Notes: generated from the letters alone by a model not told the origin. A DNA stretch of 13,581 bases from an uncultured Leucothrix sp. (GCA_938004025.1 CALKXC010000395.1:1-13581), one strand, 5' to 3'; shown: positions 1 through 6,971, counted from the stretch's first letter. Program-made: numbers and translations.

Positions 1-506
1 CCGCCAGATTGAGGAACGATAAGCATTTCACCGTCGGCGTTATAAAAGAAGCGTTGCTCCATTGAGGCATTAGCAAGGTAAAGATGAATTCCAATCCCTT
101 GTTGTCGTGCCACATCACCATTGGCTGCCAGCGTTACTAAACCATCAACAAAGTCTTGACTGTCGTTAGCTTGAGGTAACGGAAAAGGACTCCAGCGCAA
201 TACATTAGGAGGAGCTTGAGTTTCAGTGATCGGGGCTGAGCGCAGAAGATCATGATCAACCGGAGTAAATTCACCTTGTAGAACTGAAGGGCGAATACGA
301 TAGAACCAGGTTCGGTGGTTAAGGGCTCGCGGTGCCGTAAAAGCCGTTGCACTGAACTGCTCAGCATAAAGGCCATAATTGACCTTTTGAGGGCTAAACT
401 GCCCTTGAGGCAAAGCATTGGGTAATGCTTCAGACTCAAATTCATTCCCAAAGCCGTTTAGATAGTTGAGAGTGTTTTCATTGTTAAATATATTGGTGGT
501 TGTCAT
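1..506 (-). CDS. hmgA: Homogentisate 1,2-dioxygenase, N-terminal part (cut by window edge)
   Basis: This is the N-terminal 168 codons of homogentisate 1,2-dioxygenase, a non-haem Fe(II) enzyme that opens the homogentisate ring to maleylacetoacetate in tyrosine/phenylalanine catabolism. Reading from the ATG at 504-506, the protein shows family signatures: [20 protein letters not shown] near the N-terminus, then [16 protein letters not shown] and [18 protein letters not shown] segments, and [13 protein letters not shown] at the edge. The iron ligands lie in the missing C-terminal part. The family is usually about 430-440 residues, so roughly 60% is off the window, and the truncation is only the window boundary. 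AGGGA upstream of the ATG is a reasonable ribosome binding site. The gene points away from the rest of the window and has no obvious functional link to the oxidase cluster. Confidence 0.95.
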   Translation of the reverse strand, partial: MTTTNIFNNENTLNYLNGFGNEFESEALPNALPQGQFSPQKVNYGLYAEQFSATAFTAPRALNHRTWFYRIRPSVLQGEFTPVDHDLLRSAPITETQAPPNVLRWSPFPLPQANDSQDFVDGLVTLAANGDVARQQGIGIHLYLANASMEQRFFYNADGEMLIVPQSG

Positions 507-531
507 TTTATTTCCCTCTCTGAGATATCTC

Positions 532-549
532 TTGAACAATCATGTTTAA
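532..549. promoter_or_regulatory. Candidate operator upstream of hmgA
   Basis: TTGAACA-ATCA-TGTTTAA is a palindrome with 7-bp arms and one mismatch, ending 26 bases upstream of the hmgA ATG. A perfect 10-bp palindrome, GAGATATCTC (522-531), abuts it. hmg genes are often controlled by IclR- or MarR-type repressors that bind short palindromes, so a repressor site is plausible. This is inference: no regulator gene is in view and the motif is not one I recognise. Confidence 0.3.
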
Positions 550-722
550 CTAAGAATATCTTTTTTAAGAAGTGCATGGGCAGAAAAAACGCAGACTTAA
601 ACTGTCATTTATAAGGCATTTCTCAAAATTATTTTGTAGGATTTAACATATATATTCTGTTACTCTGTCGTAATGGCTCTGGTGTGGCCTGAAATTAATC
701 TAAATCTTGGTGTTTCAATAAA

Positions 723-761
723 CTAGTAATTTATATGATTAGGCGTGATCGTTATTACTAG
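723..761. repeat. 8-bp inverted repeat, wide spacing
   Basis: CTAGTAAT (723-730) and ATTACTAG (754-761) are perfect inverted copies separated by 23 bases. The arms are AT-rich and the loop is long, so a stable RNA hairpin is unlikely. A protein-binding site, or chance in AT-rich DNA, are both possible. Confidence 0.3.
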
Positions 762-801
762 CTCATATTTTGAATTTGAAGAAACTTAGGCCCCTCTTAA
801 T

Positions 802-835
802 GGATTCGTGCTTAGAGTCAAGCACTCCTGAATCC
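802..835. repeat. Bulged hairpin in the leader of the 874 gene
   Basis: GGATTC GTGCTT (802-813) pairs with AAGCAC (820-825) and GAATCC (830-835), giving two 6-bp stems with a 4-base bulge (TCCT) on the 3' side and a 6-base loop. It lies 38 bases upstream of the ATG at 874. No long T-run follows on either strand, so it is not a clear terminator. It could be a 5' UTR structure. Confidence 0.35.
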
Positions 836-873
836 TTTGTCTTAAAGGGTATTGTATCTAATGAGGATTAAAA

Positions 874-1179
874 ATGGATCATTGTGGAGCTGATTTTGTC
901 TGTTCAATTTTATTGCATCTGCTTGATGGGGTCCCTTACAGCTTGTTACCTGTAATCCAGATAACTTTTTATATAACGCTGGTGGGTGGTTCCTTTTGGT
1001 TCGGAACTTTAGCTGGACGGGAAGATAAAGAAGGATTCATAAACGGTATTATGTACTACATAAATGTACAAGTTTATAACGATGCTAATATCCCTTATAA
1101 AATTGATGAAGACGCTGAACGTCATATCAAAGAAGCCAAGAGGCGTCTTGGTTGTAAGATTATGCCGCGTGTTCCATAG
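874..1179 (+). CDS. Small single-pass membrane protein, unknown function
   Basis: I do not recognise this 101-residue protein. A hydrophobic segment at about residues 22-46 is likely one membrane helix. The C-terminal half is polar and ends in a charged, probably helical stretch (about residues 77-92, EDAERHIKEAKRR). Cysteines lie at 4, 10 and 94. The ATG follows GAGGATTAAAA, a good Shine-Dalgarno, which supports the start. The stop codon directly abuts the ATG of the next gene, so the two are probably co-transcribed. Base composition is clearly AT-richer than the cco genes downstream, and no mobility gene is visible. That suggests an accessory or acquired pair, which is inference only. That it is a real gene is supported by start context and tight coupling, not by homology. 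Confidence 0.6.
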   Translation: MDHCGADFVCSILLHLLDGVPYSLLPVIQITFYITLVGGSFWFGTLAGREDKEGFINGIMYYINVQVYNDANIPYKIDEDAERHIKEAKRRLGCKIMPRVP

Positions 1180-1638
1180 ATGAATAGTCAAGGCTCTACT
1201 GTGATCGTTTTCTTGGGTTTAATTACCTTGGGAGTGGTTGTGTCCATTTGCTTCCCAAGGTATTTTATAGAGAGAACTTACCAAGCTAACGGTAAAGTAA
1301 TTCTTAAGAGTAAGAAAAGAAATTTTAGTACTCAGCTACACGCTTACCAAGGTCAAAAGAAACCAGTGTTTGTAGAAAGTGTGGAATGGGTTGCTTCATC
1401 ACATGATGAAGTGCCAAAAGTAGCTGTTGTTAATTCATCAAGCCAGCGACCTGAATGCTTAACTTGGTATAAAGTTAAAAAAGGGGATACGCAATGGGCA
1501 GTTGCTAGTCGTTACTCAAAGCACTCAGATAAAAAACACTGGTTAAAGAGCATGCGCTGGGTGTCCAGGAAAGGCGTTGGAGATACTAGCATGAATATTG
1601 GTGAATCAGTTTGTATCGAGTGGGCTACGAGCATCTAG
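1180..1638 (+). CDS. Membrane-anchored LysM-like protein
   Basis: This 152-residue protein has an N-terminal hydrophobic helix (about residues 7-26), a linker, and a C-terminal LysM-like module (about 96-147). The module begins WYKVKKGDTQWAVASRY, matching the LysM opening (aromatic, V, xxGDT, W/L, IA, xxY), and ends MNIGESVCIEW, matching the closing GxxLxI pattern. LysM domains bind peptidoglycan glycans, so a periplasmic cell-wall-binding role is likely. Cysteines 93 and 145 flank the module and could form a disulfide. The ATG abuts the upstream stop codon and has no clear Shine-Dalgarno, implying translational coupling. A GTG at 1201 preceded by AAGG is a possible alternative start. The gene is AT-rich like its partner and ends 19 bases from the convergent HemN-like gene. 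The wider function is unknown. Confidence 0.7.
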   Translation: MNSQGSTVIVFLGLITLGVVVSICFPRYFIERTYQANGKVILKSKKRNFSTQLHAYQGQKKPVFVESVEWVASSHDEVPKVAVVNSSSQRPECLTWYKVKKGDTQWAVASRYSKHSDKKHWLKSMRWVSRKGVGDTSMNIGESVCIEWATSI

Positions 1639-1657
1639 AAATTATACTTTTTTAGGC

Positions 1658-2956
1658 TTAAGACCGCTCAAACACCATTGAGATGTTTCGCAAAAAGAAG
1701 CTCCCATTAATAGTAACAACGATCTGGTTCTTGTCTATACGTAATAAACCATCTTCTTCAAACAGGGATAACTGCATTAATTCAAATTCAAAATAGTTTT
1801 CAAAATCAATAGAGAAGCGAGTATTGATTGCTTCAAAACTTACAGACCCCTGACACTGAATAAGTTGAATAACGCAGGCTCTAATCAAATCATCCTGCTT
1901 CATACTGACGCCTCGTTGCACCGGGAGCTGTCCACCATCCAATAGGGCGCAGTAGGTTTGTAAGGCGTTGGTGTTCTGGCTATAAGCATCGCCAACACGG
2001 CTTATCCCACCCAAACCAAGTCCAAGCTCATCGTAATCAGCATGGGAATCATAGCCCTGAAAACTAAGCTGGAATTGATTCGTATTAAACGCTTTAGCTA
2101 CTGAGTCTTCAGAAATTGCAAATTGAAACATGCCGCGATGAACATAGTTGTGATCGCTAAGAAAGTTGATGGCATCTGTCATTATTGTGATTCGAGTTAA
2201 CCAATCGGATAGGGTATCTGAATCAAGCGGCCTGAGTGAGAGAATGCGTTCTGGATGCTCCGCACTATTATAAAAAGTGATTTGATCAACGCCTGAGTCA
2301 GTCAGCATTGTTAAATGCTCTTTAAAAACTTCACAAGTCCAGTCGGGCAGACCCAGGTTAAGCGCCACACAAATAAGCTGAATGCCGTTTTTTCGTGCTG
2401 CTTGAATGGTCGTTTCAAATTGTTGCAGATTGGGCATTTTATTAACTGCTATTTGGCGCTCAACACTTTTCTCATTAACACCGATGCAGATTCGGTTGAT
2501 TCCCATGGTAGCGAGTTGAGTAATTTTATCTTGGTGAATAAGAAGAGGGTCAATTTGTGCACTAATTGCTAAATCTTCAGGATAACTCAGGTGAAACTGA
2601 CGGGCGATAATATCGAAAACCTCTCTAAGCTGGGATGCTTTAAGGCAGCTGGCTGCGCCGCTACTAAAATGTATTTGCTTAACCAGTCGATCCTTCGCTA
2701 AGTTGGGTGTCAGTAGTTCAATTTCTCGGTATAAGTAGTTCAAATAATGCTGTGATAGGTCAGGAGAAATTGGGGCATGGATGTTAAGCGCTAGCGGCTT
2801 AGGCAACAATGCCGCATTGCTAATGGTTAGGTGTCTTACAAAGTCGCGGCTCGAAAATTGATCACTTAACTCCAGTGAAGTAGGGGTACAAGCGAAGTAG
2901 CGGGGCCCTTGAATACCGTATTTTTCTAATAATTGGGAACTGATGGTGAGGGACAT
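1658..2956 (-). CDS. HemN-family protein lacking the radical-SAM motifs (probable pseudoenzyme)
   Basis: The 432-residue product aligns end to end with oxygen-independent coproporphyrinogen III oxidase HemN: KYGIQGPRY near the N-terminus, FQGYDSHADYDELGLGLGG (about 299-317), GDAYSQN, and a C-terminal HemN_C region ending FLRNISMVF. The HIPFC-xxx-C-xx-C loop of HemN is replaced by HAPISPDLSQHYLNYLYREI (60-79), a shorter segment with no cysteine. The GGGTPT SAM motif has become SSGAAS (98-103), and the EVDPRE strand reads QIDPLL. Canonical [4Fe-4S]/SAM chemistry therefore looks impossible. The frame is unbroken over full length, AGGAG precedes the ATG by 7 bases, and an FNR-type promoter lies upstream, so it looks like a maintained gene, not decay. 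A role in haem binding, regulation or assembly is speculation. HemW is unlikely, because HemW keeps the cysteines. Confidence 0.85.
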   Translation of the reverse strand: MSLTISSQLLEKYGIQGPRYFACTPTSLELSDQFSSRDFVRHLTISNAALLPKPLALNIHAPISPDLSQHYLNYLYREIELLTPNLAKDRLVKQIHFSSGAASCLKASQLREVFDIIARQFHLSYPEDLAISAQIDPLLIHQDKITQLATMGINRICIGVNEKSVERQIAVNKMPNLQQFETTIQAARKNGIQLICVALNLGLPDWTCEVFKEHLTMLTDSGVDQITFYNSAEHPERILSLRPLDSDTLSDWLTRITIMTDAINFLSDHNYVHRGMFQFAISEDSVAKAFNTNQFQLSFQGYDSHADYDELGLGLGGISRVGDAYSQNTNALQTYCALLDGGQLPVQRGVSMKQDDLIRACVIQLIQCQGSVSFEAINTRFSIDFENYFEFELMQLSLFEEDGLLRIDKNQIVVTINGSFFLRNISMVFERS

Positions 2957-2988
2957 AACGCAACTCCTAGAAAAGCCAGACTTGCATT

Positions 2989-3030
2989 ATCATAAAGTTA
3001 GAATGAAATTGAGCGTTTGATCTAAATCAA
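2989..3030 (-). promoter_or_regulatory. FNR-dependent class II promoter of the HemN-like gene
   Basis: TTGAT-CTAA-ATCAA (3017-3030) is a perfect FNR/ANR consensus site. Reading leftward, the hexamer TATGAT (minus strand, 2994-2989) matches the -10 consensus in 5 of 6 bases. It predicts a transcript start near 2982, which puts the box centre at about -41.5, the class II FNR activator position. The leader would be about 26 bases with an AGGAG ribosome site. The box also lies 87 bases upstream of the fnr ATG, so it could take part in fnr autoregulation. On that side I see no good -10 at the matching distance. Confidence 0.8.
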
Positions 3031-3100
3031 TTCAAGTGCATAAGTCTTGAGAGTTAGCGCTTTAGTTTTTCAAAGGCTAGGAGTAGGATTAACCTACCCA

Positions 3101-3115
3101 ACAATAAGGTATTGT
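3101..3115 (+). promoter_or_regulatory. Palindrome enclosing the fnr ribosome binding site
   Basis: ACAATA-AGG-TATTGT is a perfect 6-bp inverted repeat with a 3-base loop, ending one base before the fnr ATG at 3117. The likely Shine-Dalgarno (AAGG, 3106-3109) sits in and beside the loop. It could be a weak RNA hairpin that modulates translation or a protein-binding site overlapping the start. A second short repeat, GTAGG-ATTAA-CCTAC (3083-3097), lies just upstream. Confidence 0.35.
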
Positions 3116-3116
3116 C

Positions 3117-3821
3117 ATGACAAGCGTACCCCAACACAGTTGTAGTAATTGCTCAATGCGTGAAATATGCCTGCCAATGGGCGTTGGTAAGCAAGACATT
3201 GATCGCTTAGAAAACCTAGTTCAAAACTCCAAAATCCATCATCAAAATGACGTGGTTATCCGCCAAGACGATGCTTTTCATACGCTTTATGCCGTTAAGT
3301 CGGGCATGTATAAGTCAGTCAAGCTTAATAGTGATGGCGAAGAATATGTTGTTGGATTTCACCTTCCGGGTGAGATCATTGGCTTGGATGCGATTTATCC
3401 AGAGGTGTACACGAGCAGCCTAATCGCGCTCACTAATTCGGTGCTATGTCAGCTAGATTACGAGCAGCTCGTCACGCTGTCAGCGAGCATTGCCCCGTTA
3501 CAACACCAGTTAATGCGCCTGTCGAGCAAAGAAATAAATACGACTCAGGCTTTTCAAAGTACCCAAACCGCTGAACAAAAACTCGCTTCTTTTATCCATA
3601 ATCTTGCTATCCGTAATGAAGTGCGCGGTTTTTCAGCTACTGAGCTACATTTAGCCATGACCCGCCAGGATATTGCGAATCACTTAGGTATGGCTGCTGA
3701 AACGGTCAGTCGTTTGCTGAAGCAGTTTCAGGGCCGAGATGTTTTAGATATAAAGCACCGTGAGATGTCTATTCTAGACCCAGCCGGTTTGCTACTACTA
3801 ACCGGCTGTGCTCATTCCTAA
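3117..3821 (+). CDS. fnr: FNR/ANR oxygen-sensing transcription regulator
   Basis: This 234-residue CRP/FNR-family regulator uses an oxygen-labile [4Fe-4S] cluster to control anaerobic and microaerobic genes. The cluster cysteines are all present: C9, C12 and C18 at the N-terminus (C-x2-C-x5-C, the E. coli FNR spacing) and C111 in the sensor domain. The effector-type beta-roll domain spans about residues 25-115, the dimer helix about 120-145, and the winged-helix DNA-binding domain the C-terminal third. The recognition helix contains E195-T-V-S198-R199, the E-xx-SR motif that reads TTGAT half-sites. This fits the three TTGAT-type boxes in the window. ANR is the Pseudomonas name for the same protein. 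The gene is divergent from the HemN-like gene and convergent with the usp gene. Confidence 0.96.
   Translation: MTSVPQHSCSNCSMREICLPMGVGKQDIDRLENLVQNSKIHHQNDVVIRQDDAFHTLYAVKSGMYKSVKLNSDGEEYVVGFHLPGEIIGLDAIYPEVYTSSLIALTNSVLCQLDYEQLVTLSASIAPLQHQLMRLSSKEINTTQAFQSTQTAEQKLASFIHNLAIRNEVRGFSATELHLAMTRQDIANHLGMAAETVSRLLKQFQGRDVLDIKHREMSILDPAGLLLLTGCAHS
3781..3808. repeat. 9-bp perfect hairpin inside the 3' end of fnr
   Basis: CAGCCGGTT (3781-3789) and AACCGGCTG (3800-3808) form a perfect GC-rich 9-bp stem with a 10-base loop. It lies within the last codons of fnr, 13 bases before the end of the frame. No T-run follows on either strand, so it is not a standard intrinsic terminator. Given the convergent usp gene ending at 3841, it may mark transcript ends or protect the fnr mRNA 3' end. 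Confidence 0.5.
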
Positions 3822-3840
3822 TAGATCATCAAGCGAAGCA

Positions 3841-4686
3841 CTAGTGCGACATGAGTACCGGTACCGTCATGCTTTGCATGATGTCACGCGTCATGCCGCC
3901 CAGAACTATCTCTCTTAGTCTTGAGTGACCATAAGCTCCCATGACTAACAAGTCGTGATCATTGTCAGCGATGTAAGAGAGGAAAGCGTTGCTCGTCTGG
4001 TTCTTTTCTTCCGTTAATGTCTTGGTCATGACTTTTACATTATGCCGAGCAAGGTGCTGGGCGATTTTAATATTCGGCAGCTCATCCTTCTCTGGGTTTC
4101 CACTGGTTTGCGAGATCATAATGGTGACAGTTTCAGCGCGTTCTAACAGTGGTAGTGCATCATGAAGTGCACGGTTTGACTCGCGAGTACCATTCCATGC
4201 GACCAGAGGGTTTCTACCGATATTTCCCTTTGCCCCAATGTAAGGAACAATAAGGCAGGGCCTACCTGAAGTTAACAAGGTACGATCAGGAAGGTCGCGG
4301 TAGTGATTGCTAAGATCATCAGAGTCGGGCTGACCTAATATTAATAAATCAGCATAGCCTGCTTCTTCCGTTAGTGATGTATAAACATCACCCTTCACAG
4401 GCTCCCAGAGTGTTTTAACTTGATATTGTTTAGTGATCTCATCGAATAACTGCTTTGCATCGCGCTCATTAGCATCCAGCCCAGCTTCATAATCCTCAGC
4501 AATTTGATTAATCCAGTCAGACTCAACATGGGCGGGCAAAGCGTAAGAAGGCAAGTGAAATGGAGGTCTAATAAATATGCCCGTGAGATGAGAGTCAAAC
4601 TTAGCGGCCATTCCAGCTGCAACGTGCAACCGTTTGGCACAGCTAGCAGTATTGTCAATATGAACTTTTAAATCATTGTAAGCCAT
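3841..4686 (-). CDS. Tandem-domain universal stress protein
   Basis: The 281-residue protein contains two UspA-type alpha/beta domains, about residues 1-150 and 155-281. The second domain carries the nucleotide-binding signature GAYGHSRLREIVLGG (G-x2-G-x9-G-G), followed by TRDIMQSMTVPVLMSH. The first domain ends GRPCLIVPYIG and lacks that full signature, as is common in tandem Usps. Cytosolic Usps of this kind aid survival under energy or oxygen limitation. AAGGAG sits 7 bases before the ATG, fixing the start. The gene is divergent from ccoN, and an FNR box 62-75 bases upstream of its start suggests low-oxygen induction. Its partner and precise role are not known from sequence. Assignment to the family is secure, but UspE orthology is not. 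Confidence 0.9.
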   Translation of the reverse strand: MAYNDLKVHIDNTASCAKRLHVAAGMAAKFDSHLTGIFIRPPFHLPSYALPAHVESDWINQIAEDYEAGLDANERDAKQLFDEITKQYQVKTLWEPVKGDVYTSLTEEAGYADLLILGQPDSDDLSNHYRDLPDRTLLTSGRPCLIVPYIGAKGNIGRNPLVAWNGTRESNRALHDALPLLERAETVTIMISQTSGNPEKDELPNIKIAQHLARHNVKVMTKTLTEEKNQTSNAFLSYIADNDHDLLVMGAYGHSRLREIVLGGMTRDIMQSMTVPVLMSH

Positions 4687-4747
4687 TACTAAGCTCCTTA
4701 CTTCGTTGATGACAGGCTTAGTTTCTCAAACTTCTAGCTACCTAAAG

Positions 4748-4761
4748 TTGACTCAGATCAA
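4748..4761 (-). promoter_or_regulatory. FNR box upstream of the usp gene
   Basis: TTGAC-TCAG-ATCAA differs from the FNR consensus TTGAT-N4-ATCAA by one base. Its centre is 68 bases upstream of the usp ATG, which would leave a leader of about 27 bases if it acts from -41.5. No strong -10 hexamer is visible at that distance on the minus strand (GAAACT and TAAGCC are poor). It might also act as a distal second site for ccoN. Confidence 0.6.
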
Positions 4762-4830
4762 GAAACTCATCATTAATTAGCTTTTAACCCATCACTCATT
4801 TCGCATGATTTTTTGCTAGATCCTCAAAAC

Positions 4831-4872
4831 TTGATCTAGGTCAAATTGCACTCGAAGACACTTCCTTACACT
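4831..4872 (+). promoter_or_regulatory. FNR-dependent promoter of the cco operon
   Basis: TTGAT-CTAG-GTCAA (4831-4844) is an FNR/ANR box with one mismatch. TACACT (4867-4872) is a fair -10 and predicts a start near 4879, putting the box centre at about -41.5. The leader of about 36 bases carries AAAGGAG before the ccoN ATG at 4915. This is the expected arrangement for an ANR-activated cbb3 oxidase operon. Confidence 0.8.
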
Positions 4873-4914
4873 CCAATTGTTTTCCCGAAACAGCATTTGC
4901 GAAAGGAGCAATGC

Positions 4915-6357
4915 ATGAGTGCAATAGCTTACAACGATACTGTCGTCCGGCAGTTTTCAATTATGACCGTCGTCTGGGGGATTGTGGGTATGCTGGTTGG
5001 CGTGATAATCGCCGCGCAGCTAACTTGGCCTGCGCTAAACTTTGATATTGCCTGGCTTACCTTCAGCCGATTGCGCCCTTTACACACGAACGCAGTGATT
5101 TTCGCTTTTGGTGGGAGTGCATTGTTTGCTACCTCCTATTACATCGTTCAGCGAACCTGCCAAGTGCCGTTATTTGCTCCAAGGCTTGCGGCATTTACCT
5201 TTTGGGGTTGGACCCTCGTGATCGTTTTAGCGGCTATTACGTTGCCGTTGGGTATGACTCAATCTAAAGAATATGCTGAGCTAATTTGGCCCATTGATAT
5301 TCTCATTACTTTGGTTTGGGTGGCTTACGGCATTGTGTTTTTTGGCACTTTAGCGAAACGAACCATCCCGCATATCTATGTTGCCAATTGGTTTTATGCC
5401 GCTTTTATTATCACTATAGCGGTGCTGCATGTGATTAATAATCTAGCGATTCCCGTCAGTATGTCTGAGTCATATCCCATTTTTTCAGGTGCAGTCGATG
5501 CAACGGTGCAGTGGTGGTACGGCCATAATGCGGTAGGCTTTTTCCTCACGGCAGCTTTCCTCGGCATGATGTATTACTTCATTCCTAAACAAGCTAATCG
5601 TCCAATCTACTCTTATCGCTTATCGATTGTTCATTTCTGGGCATTGATCTCGGTTTATATGTGGGCAGGCCCTCATCACTTGCACTACACAGCGCTGCCA
5701 GACTGGGTTCAATCGCTAGGCATGGTGTTCTCTTTAATTCTGCTAGCGCCATCCTGGGGCGGCATGATCAACGGCATTATGACCATGTCAGGTGCCTGGC
5801 ATAAGTTGCGTTCTGACCCAATTTTAAAATTCTTGATTGTATCGCTTTCTTTTTACGGCATGTCGACGTTTGAAGGCCCGATGATGGCCATCAAGACGGT
5901 TAACGCCTTATCGCATTATACAGATTGGACGATTGGCCATGTGCATTCCGGTGCTTTGGGCTGGGTAGCTTTTATCACGATTGGCTCGCTGTATGCCTTA
6001 ATTCCCAAGCTTTATGGCAAGCAGGAAATGTATAGCACCTCACTGATCAATACTCATTTCTGGGTTTCAACCATTGGTGTCGTGCTCTACATCTCTGCAA
6101 TGTGGATCGCGGGAGTTATGCAAGGGCTGATGTGGGGCGCTGTCAATGATGACGGCACGTTGACCTACACTTTCATCGAAAGCATTAAAGCAACTTACCC
6201 TTACTATATCGTCCGTTTCTTAGGTGGACTGATGTTCCTCGGTGGCATGTTCATCATGATGTACAACGTGTGGAAAACGGTAGAGCGCGACGAGATGATT
6301 AAAACATTCACAACGACCGGTTTTAAGCAGCCAGCATTAGAAGGAGCAATCGCATGA
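4915..6357 (+). CDS. ccoN: cbb3-type cytochrome c oxidase subunit I
   Basis: CcoN is the catalytic, proton-pumping subunit of the cbb3 oxidase. It binds haem b and the haem b3-CuB centre where O2 is reduced to water. With the start at 4915 it has 480 residues and about 12 membrane helices. Expected ligands are all present: H57 (PLHTNA) and H344 for low-spin haem b, H342 (TIGHVHSG) for haem b3, and H204 (YGHNAVGFF), H254 and H255 (WAGPHH) for CuB. Y248 is the helix VII tyrosine that cross-links in cbb3 enzymes. The spacing matches P. stutzeri CcoN with a constant offset of 3. An upstream in-frame TTG at 4846 is rejected as start because it touches the FNR box, while ATG 4915 has AGGAG at proper distance. 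The 3' end overlaps ccoO by 4 bases. Confidence 0.97.
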   Translation: MSAIAYNDTVVRQFSIMTVVWGIVGMLVGVIIAAQLTWPALNFDIAWLTFSRLRPLHTNAVIFAFGGSALFATSYYIVQRTCQVPLFAPRLAAFTFWGWTLVIVLAAITLPLGMTQSKEYAELIWPIDILITLVWVAYGIVFFGTLAKRTIPHIYVANWFYAAFIITIAVLHVINNLAIPVSMSESYPIFSGAVDATVQWWYGHNAVGFFLTAAFLGMMYYFIPKQANRPIYSYRLSIVHFWALISVYMWAGPHHLHYTALPDWVQSLGMVFSLILLAPSWGGMINGIMTMSGAWHKLRSDPILKFLIVSLSFYGMSTFEGPMMAIKTVNALSHYTDWTIGHVHSGALGWVAFITIGSLYALIPKLYGKQEMYSTSLINTHFWVSTIGVVLYISAMWIAGVMQGLMWGAVNDDGTLTYTFIESIKATYPYYIVRFLGGLMFLGGMFIMMYNVWKTVERDEMIKTFTTTGFKQPALEGAIA

Positions 6358-6971
6358 TTAATCATGAATTTATCGAGCGTAATGCGGGAGTCATGGGTAT
6401 TTTTATTGCGCTTGCGATCAGTGTTGGTGGGTTGGTAGAAATCGTTCCTTTGATGTATCAAGCCTCTGTAACTGAACCTTCACCCGGCGTTAAACCTTAT
6501 CCACCCATGGAGTTAGCAGGGCGCGACGTTTATGTCAGCGAAGGTTGTTATAACTGCCACTCGCAAATGATTCGGCCGTTTGTTTCTGAAAGTTTGCGTT
6601 ATGGTCCTGCATCGGTTGCCGGTGAAAGTGTTTATGACAGGCCTTTCCAGTGGGGCTCCAAACGAACCGGGCCCGACCTAGCCCGGTTAGGAGGCCGCTA
6701 CACCGATGAGTGGCATCGTATGCACCTAATCAACCCAAGAGACTTGGTTCCAGAATCCAATATGCCGGGCTTCCCTTGGCTGGAGGAAAACAAAATCGAC
6801 CCTGATTTAATCCAAACCAAGATGCGAGTGCTACAAGGCATGGGTCACCCTTACACCGATGAAGAAATTGCCAATGCGCCCGAAGTGGTCATGGGAAAGA
6901 CTGAGATGGACGCGATGATTGCTTATTTGCAGTTCCTCGGTTTATCAAACAATGGGAGGGATAAAAAATGA
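6354..6971 (+). CDS. ccoO: cbb3-type cytochrome c oxidase subunit II (monohaem cytochrome c)
   Basis: CcoO is the membrane-anchored monohaem cytochrome c that passes electrons from CcoP to CcoN. The 205-residue protein has an N-terminal membrane anchor (about residues 12-35), then a periplasmic domain with the haem c site CYNCH (about 65-69) in the family context [16 protein letters not shown]. The likely axial methionine is in SNMPGFPW. It starts within the ATGA overlap with the ccoN stop, with AAGGAG upstream, so the two are translationally coupled. Length and motifs are typical. Confidence 0.97.
   Translation: MINHEFIERNAGVMGIFIALAISVGGLVEIVPLMYQASVTEPSPGVKPYPPMELAGRDVYVSEGCYNCHSQMIRPFVSESLRYGPASVAGESVYDRPFQWGSKRTGPDLARLGGRYTDEWHRMHLINPRDLVPESNMPGFPWLEENKIDPDLIQTKMRVLQGMGHPYTDEEIANAPEVVMGKTEMDAMIAYLQFLGLSNNGRDKK

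Larger units (their letters stand above)
507..873. other. Divergent intergenic region, hmgA / small membrane gene
   Basis: No convincing coding frame is seen in these 367 bases. The stretch is AT-rich and holds three inverted repeats: an imperfect palindrome next to hmgA (532-549), a wide 8-bp inverted repeat (723-761) and a bulged hairpin (802-835). It must hold the promoters of the divergent hmgA and 874 genes, but I cannot place either with confidence. A TATTCT-like hexamer on the minus strand (553-558) is a possible hmgA -10 without a good -35. Confidence 0.6.

Noticed and set aside
137..451. Open frame of 104 codons on the minus strand
   Set aside because: It lies inside hmgA in another frame. 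The hmgA frame gives clear family similarity.
1..506. hmgA as a truncated pseudogene
   Set aside because: The frame is open to the window edge with family-typical sequence, so the truncation is only the window boundary.
1639..1657. T-run (TTTTTT) after the LysM-like gene as a terminator
   Set aside because: No stem precedes the T-run, so an intrinsic terminator is not supported.
1658..2956. HemW (haem chaperone) or a canonical HemN for the HemN-like gene
   Set aside because: Both retain the CxxxCxxC cluster motif. This protein has none of those cysteines, and its N-terminal KYxxxGPRY and C-terminal RNISM features fit the HemN subfamily.
4846..4914. Upstream TTG start extending ccoN by 23 residues
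   Set aside because: It would begin 2 bases after the FNR box, upstream of the predicted transcript start, with no Shine-Dalgarno. ATG 4915 has AGGAG at 6 bases and fits known CcoN N-termini.
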